This document shows, piece after piece, positions 8,120-14,225 of a stretch of 20,014 nucleotides of DNA. A program made the position numbers and the translations under genes. Below the pieces are notes generated by a model. That model searched no databases. It was not told the origin of the DNA and worked only from the letters and a program-made list of their open reading frames with translations. Position 1 is the stretch's first letter. Each line of letters opens with the position of its first letter. This DNA is from Micrococcales bacterium (lineage in GTDB: Bacteria; Actinomycetota; Actinomycetes; Actinomycetales; Dermatophilaceae), in the NCBI GenBank assembly GCA_003157445.1, contig PMJN01000353.1, positions 1 to 20,014 of the forward strand, in the 5' to 3' direction.

Positions 8120-8550
8120 GGCGTGTCCGGCTGGAAGAGCTCGATCGGACCTTGGACGGTCTTGGACACCGTGGGAGCCTCGATCCCGGGAACGAGTTTC
8201 AACGCTTTCCCGGTAACGACCACCCTGATCTGCGGCCCGGACGTCCCGGGAGGCACTGAGGCGAAGGTGATCTGGACGTCGGTGACCAGCCCATGCCCGA
8301 CCTTATCGGCATACGCCTGTGCCGACGCCTGCGCCGTCTGTTCGTCGACGCCGGTTCTCACGCTTCTCGCGGCTTGACGCGCCGTAGTCGAGATGACCTG
8401 GTTACCGAGGTAGACCAGGGAGAACTGAACGGCAAGAAAGATCGCCATCATGAGCAGCGGCATGTAGAGGACCAACTCCAGTGAGCTGACGCCTCGTTCG
8501 GACTTGGGCTCAGGCAGGCGAGCGCGCAGGGACCGCAGGGTCAGGCTCAG
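8116..8550 (-). CDS. TadE-family minor pilin-like protein (first copy), probable CTG start
   Basis: The pilin-like core is SERG followed by VSSLELVLYMPLLMMAIFLA, with glycine, glutamate at +5 and a hydrophobic helix. A helical segment (NQVISTTARQAARSVRTG) and a soluble domain follow. Upstream in frame there is no ATG, GTG or TTG until GTG 8658, which lies 112 bases inside flp and has no ribosome binding site. CTG at 8550 overlaps the flp stop as CTGA, the same geometry as the ATGA/GTGA junctions elsewhere in this operon, so I take it as the start (144 aa). If the GTG at 8658 were used the protein would be 180 aa with a basic extension. The family call is firm; the start is not. Confidence 0.75.
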   Translation of the reverse strand: MSLTLRSLRARLPEPKSERGVSSLELVLYMPLLMMAIFLAVQFSLVYLGNQVISTTARQAARSVRTGVDEQTAQASAQAYADKVGHGLVTDVQITFASVPPGTSGPQIRVVVTGKALKLVPGIEAPTVSKTVQGPIELFQPDTP

Positions 8551-8771
8551 GGGCCGACGTTGAGATCCAGGCTGGCGGCTTTGGCCGTGATCTTTTGGTA
8601 CAGCAGGGTCCCGACGAACCCGACGATGACGATCATCACGGCCGAAATGATGACCCACTCGATTGCAGAGGCACCGCGCTCGCCGTCCTTGGCTAGCTTC
8701 GAGGCTTTGTCCATATGCTGAAGGACCTCGGTTTCCGCGTAGTTCAGCGGGCCGGGTGTCGTGAAATGCAT
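8547..8771 (-). CDS. flp: Flp-type major pilin precursor
   Basis: A 74-aa prepilin. The leader ends KDGERG and the mature part begins ASAIEWVIISAVMIVIVGFV. This is the type IVb prepilin pattern with glycine before the cleavage site, glutamate at +5 and an aromatic residue at +6 (tryptophan here, where tyrosine or phenylalanine is usual). The hydrophobic helix is followed by a short tail, as in Flp pilins. The leader of about 38 residues is long for the family; an internal ATG at codon 20 (QHMDKASK) would give a more usual length but lacks as good a ribosome binding site. ATG 8771 has AAAGGGAG 6 bases upstream. A G+C-rich hairpin sits just before it, possibly setting pilin mRNA level. Confidence 0.9.
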   Translation of the reverse strand: MHFTTPGPLNYAETEVLQHMDKASKLAKDGERGASAIEWVIISAVMIVIVGFVGTLLYQKITAKAASLDLNVGP

Positions 8772-8789
8772 TGTGTGCTCCCTTTGGTT

Positions 8790-8891
8790 TCAGCAGGGGG
8801 TGCCCCCACTGAGGTCAGTCTTGCTCGAGGCTGATGCCTCTTGCCGCCCATGGCTGGCGCCGCGCTTCTGCCAGCGGTCCCAGACGCTCAT
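8790..8891 (-). CDS. Possible 33-aa small protein between tadC and flp
   Basis: From ATG 8891, 4 bases after the tadC stop, a frame of 33 codons runs to TGA 8790: MSVWDRWQKRGASHG, then a Ser-, Gly- and charge-rich tail ending TPC. About 80% of third positions are G or C, as in neighbouring coding DNA. It has no hydrophobic segment. A GGGGAT about 8 bases upstream is a modest ribosome binding site. It fills most of the tadC-flp gap and ends 18 bases before flp. I do not recognise it. It may be a genuine small gene, or a chance frame in a leader whose real role is RNA structure. Confidence 0.35.
   Translation of the reverse strand: MSVWDRWQKRGASHGRQEASASSKTDLSGGTPC
8794..8808 (-). promoter_or_regulatory. 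Hairpin upstream of flp
   Basis: On the minus strand GGGGG-CA-CCCCC forms a compact G+C stem about 25 bases before the flp start and just ahead of its ribosome binding site. It could act as an mRNA processing or stability element, or an attenuator, giving more flp than tadA-C message. That role is inference from position. Confidence 0.4.
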
Positions 8892-8895
8892 CTGG

Positions 8896-9819
8896 TCACA
8901 TCCCCACGAGGATCCGTGAGACGGCAGGGTAGGTCAGGAAGATCAGGAATCCGACGCACAGCAGAAGCTGTGCGACGAGCATGGACTGCGATTGCGCCTG
9001 TGCTCGGCCCTCGGAGTCTGCGAGCTCACGTTGGCGCATCGACTCTGATCGCGCGTACAGCGAGTCGCGGACCTTGGCGCCGTCCTCAGCAACGAGCCCG
9101 AGCGCAGCTGCGAGGTCGCGCAGTTCGTCTATCCGAAGCTCATTGCCCAGCTCGCCGAGCGCCGCCCAGGGTGTGACACCCTGCAGCCGGGCGGTCTGTA
9201 GGGCCTCCCGGATACGGAGCATGGCCCAGCTGTCCGAGATCCCGGCCGCGCTCTGCAGAGCCTCGGGGACTCCGCGACCACCGCTGAGGTTCATTGCGAC
9301 CAGGTCCAGGAACGAGCTGACGACATGGCGGAAGTCGCGCCTGCGGGTTTCGGCCGTTGCCCTGATCTGTGAGGTCGGCAGTAGCCCACTGATTAGCGCC
9401 CCGGCCAGGGCGACCCACAGTGGCATCATTCCGAAGCTTGATCCGAAGGCTGCATCAACAAGTGCCAACAGCGCCAACGGGATGAAGAAACCGACTACCG
9501 CTGCCACGATTGACACGGCCAGGTGGGCTTCGAGCGAGCGACCAACCATCGAGAGGTCGGCGCGAACGCTGACCGGCAACGAAATGCCCCAGGCCTCCAT
9601 CTGCTCGCGGACCCTGGCCCCGAGGCGACGCATGCGCAGGTTCTCGCCAGGGTGTCGACGGTCGACGGTGAGAACTGTGTCGCGCCGGAACCGGCGGCGG
9701 TCGAGGTCCAGCCGCGACAGCGCAGCGGGACCTGTGGCTTGGCTGGTATCCAGCAGCAGCCATAGCATCAGCAGTCCGAACCCGGCGGCGGCACCGGCGA
9801 GCATGATCAGCGTCATCAT
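8896..9819 (-). CDS. tadC: TadC-like type II secretion system F-domain protein
   Basis: 307 aa. An N-terminal TM segment (LIMLAGAAAGFGLLMLWLLL) is followed by a basic cytoplasmic stretch and two further hydrophobic segments (about residues 100-125 and 130-150). Then comes the T2SSF domain, with FLDLVAMNLSGGRGVPEALQ and RELADSEGRAQAQSQSM, and a C-terminal TM (LLLCVGFLIFLTYPAV). This is the TadC layout. With TadB it forms the inner-membrane platform on which the TadA ATPase acts. ATG 9819 overlaps the tadB stop (ATGA); a second ATG follows at once (9816). Confidence 0.88.
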   Translation of the reverse strand: MMTLIMLAGAAAGFGLLMLWLLLDTSQATGPAALSRLDLDRRRFRRDTVLTVDRRHPGENLRMRRLGARVREQMEAWGISLPVSVRADLSMVGRSLEAHLAVSIVAAVVGFFIPLALLALVDAAFGSSFGMMPLWVALAGALISGLLPTSQIRATAETRRRDFRHVVSSFLDLVAMNLSGGRGVPEALQSAAGISDSWAMLRIREALQTARLQGVTPWAALGELGNELRIDELRDLAAALGLVAEDGAKVRDSLYARSESMRQRELADSEGRAQAQSQSMLVAQLLLCVGFLIFLTYPAVSRILVGM

Positions 9820-10760
9820 GAAGAGGAGCCTGCCCGTCGCGGTGAGGTGCCGGAGCCCGCGACCTCGCGGCCCCGGCCGGACTCGTTGTCATGGCTCAGG
9901 CCGGTCCCTAGGAAACGCGTGGGCATGTCGAACGTTGCCAGGCGTCGCAACCACAGGAATCCGGCGGCGAAGAAGGCGATGATCACCGTGAGCACCATCT
10001 GACCTTCGAACGTTTGGTACGGCTGGACGTAATCCGGGTTGAGTACCCGCAGTCCGATGATGAATGCCGCGCTGACAAAGACCACGATCTGCACGCTGCG
10101 GCGGGTGCTGGAGCGACTGGCCATGATCCGTCCGCGCATGTCGAGCTCATTGCGGACGCTGCGCGACAGGGAGGTCAGCACATCGCGCAGACCAGGGCCC
10201 CGGAGGCGAGAGTTGAGAATCAGCGCCGCCACGATCAGGTCGGCGGCAGGATCGTTGAGGTCGTCCGCGAACCGCTGCAGCGCCACCGGCATCGGCATGC
10301 GGACCCTGAGCCGGTCGGACAGGACGAGCAAGGGTCGGGCGATGGCTGGGGCGGCCGCCTCCGCAGTCGACGGAATGGCTTGCTCCAGACCGACCGCACC
10401 GGCGATCGTGTCCCGCAGGGACTCAGTCCAGGCGGCCAAACCCTCCAGCCTGGCGTAGGCAGCCTTCTCAGACTTGGCGCCACCGAACAAGTTCTCCCAG
10501 AAGAAGACCAAGATGCCGCACCCGATCGCCATCACCGGCCAGAACGTGATTAGCAGGACCAACAGACCCAGGCCGGCCGCAACAGGCACCCGACGACCCA
10601 GCCGGGCTGAGAGTGCGCGCAGGTCCTGGGCCAAGGACGAATGGATCTTCACTTTGGCCTCGACCGGGCTCAGGCCGAGGCCGAGCAACAGAACCCCCCC
10701 GCCGAACAGGGCGCCCAATGCCAAGAACGCCAGCTGCGTTAGCGACAGACCGGAGCTCAT
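9816..10760 (-). CDS. tadB: TadB-like type II secretion system F-domain protein
   Basis: 314 aa. Hydrophobic segments lie near the N-terminus (LAFLALGALFGGGVLLLGLG) and at about residues 60-88 (GLGLLVLLITFWPVMAIGCG). The central T2SSF domain includes WTESLRDTIAGAVGLEQAI and RLRGPGLRDVLTSLSRSVRN, and two C-terminal TM segments follow. It forms the membrane platform of the Flp pilus with TadC. Start ATG 10760 shares one base with the tadA stop (TGATG). The last 35 residues are polar and Ser/Arg-rich. Confidence 0.88.
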   Translation of the reverse strand: MSSGLSLTQLAFLALGALFGGGVLLLGLGLSPVEAKVKIHSSLAQDLRALSARLGRRVPVAAGLGLLVLLITFWPVMAIGCGILVFFWENLFGGAKSEKAAYARLEGLAAWTESLRDTIAGAVGLEQAIPSTAEAAAPAIARPLLVLSDRLRVRMPMPVALQRFADDLNDPAADLIVAALILNSRLRGPGLRDVLTSLSRSVRNELDMRGRIMASRSSTRRSVQIVVFVSAAFIIGLRVLNPDYVQPYQTFEGQMVLTVIIAFFAAGFLWLRRLATFDMPTRFLGTGLSHDNESGRGREVAGSGTSPRRAGSSS

Positions 10761-12064
10761 CAGAGATGCTGCCCGACGAAACCGAAGTCATACCCGACGG
10801 CCACCAGATCGTCAATGCAACTGATAGGCGCTGCCGGCACGGCGATGTGGTCCGGCCCCGAGGCGAAGATCTCGCTCGACAGGACCCTCCCGTCGATCCC
10901 GTTGACCTCACGGATGGAGGTGACTCGTCGTTTCATATTCCCGCCGCTGCCGAAGTCGTTGCGGCGTTCGACGAACACGACGAAGTCGATAGCGCCGGCG
11001 ATCAGCATCATCGCGGCTTCCGTGGGAAGCCGTTCTGCGGACTGGATCGCGTACGTACAGATCCGGTTGAACACCTCCAGTGAGCTGTTGGCATGGATGG
11101 TCGACAGCGAACCATCATTGCCCTGGCTCATCGCATTGAGCATGGTGACGATCTCGTCGCCGAGCACCTCGCCGACAATGACCCGGCTGGGATTCATCCG
11201 CAGGGAACGACGGACCAGCTCGCCCAGCCCGATGTGGCCATGGCCCTCGGAGTTGGCCAGACGCTCCTCGAAAGCCACGACGTTGGGGTGCAGGTCCTCG
11301 AACTCTCCCAGCCCGATCTCCATGGCGCGCTCAACCGTGATCAGTCGCTCCTGGGCCGGGATCTCGTTGGCCAGCGCTCGCAGCAACGTGGTCTTTCCGG
11401 CGTTCGTCGCTCCCGCGATCATGATGTTCTTGCGAGCCTTGACGGCCGCTGAGAGCACGGCTGCGATCTCGGGGGTCAACGAGCCGTTCTCCACCAGATC
11501 GTCCAGGAAGACCCGCGACAGCCGGGACCGACGGATGGACAGGGCGGGTCGCGCCGTGACCCCCATGACAGCAGAAAGTCGGCTGCCGTCGGGCAGCCTC
11601 AGGTCTAGCTGGGGGTTAGCCACGTCGAACGAACGGCTGGTCAGCCCGGAGTAGGCACCGAGGACCTGCACGAGCTCGATCAGCTCATCGTCAGTGTCGG
11701 CCACTGGGCCGACGAACTCCTCACGACCGTCGGCATAGCCCACGAACACACGGTCGGCGCCATTGATGTCGATGTTTTCGACCATCGGGTCATCCAGCAG
11801 AGGCTGCAAGCGCCCGACGCCGAAAAGGGCCGCGTGGACGCCCTCGGAAAGCCCCTCGTCCTCGGTGATGGTCGGGGGAGTGCGCCCGGCGGCAATCTCG
11901 TTGCGAGCGTGTGACTCCAGCACCCGGCCGATGACGGCACGTGCGAACTGTCGCTCGTCCTCACCGGACATGGGCGTGATCGCGTTGGCTGCGTCATCGC
12001 GACGCTGACGCGCCAGGACGTCGCCGACCTCTTCGCGAAGGCGACGCACGAGTTGCTGGTCCAC
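10760..12064 (-). CDS. tadA: TadA/CpaF-type secretion ATPase
   Basis: 434 aa, a usual length for the family. The Walker A is GATNAGKTTLLRAL (lysine at about residue 224). It is followed by an Asp-box region (ITVERAMEIGLGEFEDLHPN), the Walker B-like RVIVGEVLGDE and the His-box region GNDGSLSTIHANSS. The N-terminal domain includes LLDDPMVENIDINGADRVFV, typical of CpaF. It is the cytoplasmic hexameric motor for Flp pilus assembly. The start is GTG 12064, with AAGGAG 6 bases upstream. A 59-base gap separates it from tadZ, the largest gap among the core tad genes. In the Walker B region the usual GEVRG is GEVLG. Confidence 0.95.
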   Translation of the reverse strand: MDQQLVRRLREEVGDVLARQRRDDAANAITPMSGEDERQFARAVIGRVLESHARNEIAAGRTPPTITEDEGLSEGVHAALFGVGRLQPLLDDPMVENIDINGADRVFVGYADGREEFVGPVADTDDELIELVQVLGAYSGLTSRSFDVANPQLDLRLPDGSRLSAVMGVTARPALSIRRSRLSRVFLDDLVENGSLTPEIAAVLSAAVKARKNIMIAGATNAGKTTLLRALANEIPAQERLITVERAMEIGLGEFEDLHPNVVAFEERLANSEGHGHIGLGELVRRSLRMNPSRVIVGEVLGDEIVTMLNAMSQGNDGSLSTIHANSSLEVFNRICTYAIQSAERLPTEAAMMLIAGAIDFVVFVERRNDFGSGGNMKRRVTSIREVNGIDGRVLSSEIFASGPDHIAVPAAPISCIDDLVAVGYDFGFVGQHL

Positions 12065-12123
12065 GCAGTGCTCCTTGGGTCTGTGGCGATTTCGACGGTC
12101 GGACGGACGAGGCGCTGCGCGGG

Positions 12124-12903
12124 TCAGTGCAGCCGTGTCACTCGCGTCGCGGCAAGCTTGCGCATCGCCTCGCCGATTGCCGCAGCTGAGCGCAACAGCA
12201 AGGACCTGTGGGCGCTGACGTCGAGTCCGTAGCGCAGTGCCGCAGCACTCTTGGGCTCGATGGTGAACGCTCCCAGCACAGTGGCGGGCAGTCCGGCTGC
12301 GGCGATGACCTGCTGGACGTCCGGAACGCTGTCCCGGTCCCGGTCGCCGGCCAGGACCGCAACCCCGACCGGGACGGCGTCCAGGTTCCTCAGGCGCAGC
12401 GACTCGCTCAGACCGCGCAGTCGCTCACGCAGGTGATAAAGTTCCTCCAGGCTCGGGCGGGTAAGCATCAGGATGGCGTCGGCTCGCGTCAGAACCGGCA
12501 TCGTCGCGGACCCGGGCAGGATCCGACCGCAGTCCGCCAGCACGTCATGACCGGGCAGCGTCGCCAGAGCGTGCGCGACATGCTGCCAGCTTGTGCCCAG
12601 TGCAGTGATCTGTTCCGGACGGGTGACTCCGACGAGTAACGGGAGTCCGCCCTCGGCGATCTGTAGGTGCTCTTGTGCGTCAGTTCCCTCCACACCGCGG
12701 CGCACCGCCGCGGCCAGCGACATCAGTCCGCGATCAGGGTCCAACGGTCGGCCTTCCACATCGCGATAACGCAGTGAGAGATCACCGCCAGCCGGGTCAA
12801 GATCGGCGACAACAGCCGGCCCGGCCCAGGTCATCCCCAGAGCGACCGCCGCGGTGGAGACCCCCGGCGAGCCCTTCGCGGCGCATACGGCATACAGCCC
12901 CAT
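12124..12903 (-). CDS. TadZ/CpaE-like MinD/ParA-family protein with degenerate P-loop
   Basis: 259 aa. The N-terminus is MGLYAVCAAKGSPGVSTAAV, aligning with the deviant Walker A KGGxGKST of ParA/MinD. The first lysine is kept, but the P-loop lysine before S/T is valine. The Walker A' region is ADLDPAGGDLSLRY, and later LPGHDVLADCGR and MPVLTRADAILMLTRPS fit the MinD fold. TadZ localises the Tad machine at the cell pole or membrane and contacts TadA. ATP binding may be weak or lost, as reported for some TadZ proteins. Start ATG 12903 lies one base after the cpaB stop, with GGGAGG 5 bases upstream. Confidence 0.8.
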   Translation of the reverse strand: MGLYAVCAAKGSPGVSTAAVALGMTWAGPAVVADLDPAGGDLSLRYRDVEGRPLDPDRGLMSLAAAVRRGVEGTDAQEHLQIAEGGLPLLVGVTRPEQITALGTSWQHVAHALATLPGHDVLADCGRILPGSATMPVLTRADAILMLTRPSLEELYHLRERLRGLSESLRLRNLDAVPVGVAVLAGDRDRDSVPDVQQVIAAAGLPATVLGAFTIEPKSAAALRYGLDVSAHRSLLLRSAAAIGEAMRKLAATRVTRLH

Positions 12904-12904
12904 G

Positions 12905-13630
12905 TCAGCCTCCCAGCTGCGATCCTCGTGCGACGAGCACGAGGGAGAGTTGGTTGGTAGCCGACCCGGCCGCGACCGCAGGCGCGTCCGCCGCGGCGAC
13001 GATCACGGTGGCCACTGCTGCCGAACCCGAACCAGGGGAGCCCCCGGACATCAGCCCGCCACTGCTACCGGAGCCGGAAGCCGCCGGCGTCGAGACCACG
13101 GCGGAGTCGACCAGCACCTTCGGAACGCCTTGGATTACCTGGATGATCTGGACCCGGTCGCCCTGCTGGAGACCGCTGGCCGGCATCCGAGTTGACGGGA
13201 CGGCGACTCCGACCGCGACCATGCCGGCGACGAGGTACCCCTGCTGCTGCAGCATTCCGGCGTCGAGCAGGCGCCCTTCAGGGATGGCCTGCGCGGCGTA
13301 CTTGCCGATGACCTGACCCGAGTTGGAGGTGGGGATCAGGGCCAGTCCCTCGCTGGCGACCCGCGTCTCTCTCAGATCAGCGTTGGTGATCTGCTGGCCG
13401 ACGGCAATGGGCCGGCCGGCGACCAGGACTGCAGAACGGGAGTCCATCCGGACCGCGAGCAAGCCGGCAACTGCGGCTGATCCGACGATGAGCAGCACTG
13501 CCAGTCCGATGAGGCCGGTTCTGCGATGCTTGGTTGGTGAGGGAGGTCGCACCTTGCCAGGGCCTAGCTGCCCAGAGAGGGCACCCGATGCACCGGGTCG
13601 ACGTAATGGGTTCGTCGCGATGGTGCTCAT
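12905..13630 (-). CDS. cpaB: CpaB/RcpC-like SAF-domain pilus assembly protein
   Basis: 241 aa from ATG 13630. The frame continues upstream but the extra residues look non-coding. A basic N-terminus precedes one TM (GLIGLAVLLIVGSAAVAGLL, about residues 44-66). The SAF domain follows (AVLVAGRPIAVGQQIT, NADLRETRVAS) and then the RcpC-like region (GLQQGDRVQIIQVIQ). A long Gly/Ser-rich insertion (about residues 180-205) lies near the C-terminus, and the last part is Ala/Val-rich. It would sit outside the membrane and stabilise or guide the pilus. Two purine-rich sites lie upstream: AGAGGA too close, GAAGGAG rather far. It is the first gene of the operon and diverges from the WXG100 gene. Confidence 0.85.
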   Translation of the reverse strand: MSTIATNPLRRPGASGALSGQLGPGKVRPPSPTKHRRTGLIGLAVLLIVGSAAVAGLLAVRMDSRSAVLVAGRPIAVGQQITNADLRETRVASEGLALIPTSNSGQVIGKYAAQAIPEGRLLDAGMLQQQGYLVAGMVAVGVAVPSTRMPASGLQQGDRVQIIQVIQGVPKVLVDSAVVSTPAASGSGSSGGLMSGGSPGSGSAAVATVIVAAADAPAVAAGSATNQLSLVLVARGSQLGG

Positions 13631-13856
13631 GGTCCTCTGCGCTCCTTCGGGGCGGGACATGCGCACCGGGTCACGAACTTGACCCCTAAACCACTGGAGC
13701 CGTTCGCGCACCCACCTTCACGCACTCCAAGTGGTCTGTTTCAGAACGAAGCATAGGGCGCAGAGGAGGTGCGACGTCATGGGGCGCCATGACCTGGACA
13801 GAACGCGCAAGGCAGGCTGTGCATCCTCACCCGGCGAACCAAGGGAAAGAAGATCC
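13631..13856. promoter_or_regulatory. Divergent promoter region between cpaB and the WXG100 gene
   Basis: This 226-base gap must carry the promoters of both the pilus operon and the WXG100 gene. I see no strong -35/-10 pair on either strand. A near-perfect dyad, CCACTGGAG (13691-13699) and CTCCAAGTGG (13725-13734), with one bulged A and centres about 35 bases apart, could be a shared operator. Confidence 0.5.
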
Positions 13857-14153
13857 ATGTCCGACGCACAGGTTCAAATCAACCACGCTGATATCGAGGC
13901 GCAGGCCAAGCAGCTCAGCACCCTGAAGAACCAGCTTGAGAGCACGTTGCAGGACTGCGACAACCAGATCAAGAACCTGCACGACTCGGGGGCTTTCACT
14001 GGCCTTTCCGGATCGAGTTTTACCGAGACATTCAACGAGTGGCACCTGTCGGCTCAGAAGACGATTGCCCTGATGGAGAACTTTGGCCAGCACCTGGGCA
14101 AGACCTCTGCGGCCTTCGCCGAGGTTGACCAAGCTTTCAGCGTCAAGATCTGA
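13857..14153 (+). CDS. WXG100-family (ESAT-6-like) protein with altered WXG turn
   Basis: 98 aa, the normal length for WXG100 proteins. Two amphipathic helices (about residues 10-43 and 54-92) flank a turn reading AFTGLSGSSF, where the usual W-x-G is L-S-G. A tryptophan occurs further on (EWHLSA, residue 62). Near the C-terminus FAEVD matches the YxxxD/E type VII export signal with Phe for Tyr. ATG 13857 is preceded by the purine-rich AAGGGAAAGAAG. The protein would be secreted as a helical-hairpin dimer by the EccC-like ATPase encoded convergently downstream. A second WXG100 partner is not present, so a homodimer is likely, or the partner lies elsewhere. Confidence 0.85.
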   Translation: MSDAQVQINHADIEAQAKQLSTLKNQLESTLQDCDNQIKNLHDSGAFTGLSGSSFTETFNEWHLSAQKTIALMENFGQHLGKTSAAFAEVDQAFSVKI

Positions 14154-14165
14154 TTCAGCGACGCA

Positions 14166-14206
14166 CCGTTACGGCCCGGCAGCCACCGGCAGCCGGGCCG
14201 TAACGA
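14166..14206. terminator. Bidirectional hairpin terminator between the WXG100 and EccC-like genes
   Basis: CGTTACGGCCCGGC (14167-14180) and GCCGGGCCGTAACG (14192-14205) are a perfect 14-bp inverted repeat around an 11-base loop, which itself contains GCC...GGC. It lies 13 bases after the WXG100 stop and 20 bases before the 3' end of the convergent gene. Without a T-run on either side it fits the T-less terminators common in high-GC bacteria and can serve both strands. Confidence 0.85.
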
Positions 14207-14225
14207 TGGCCCCGTCGTTTGCCGG

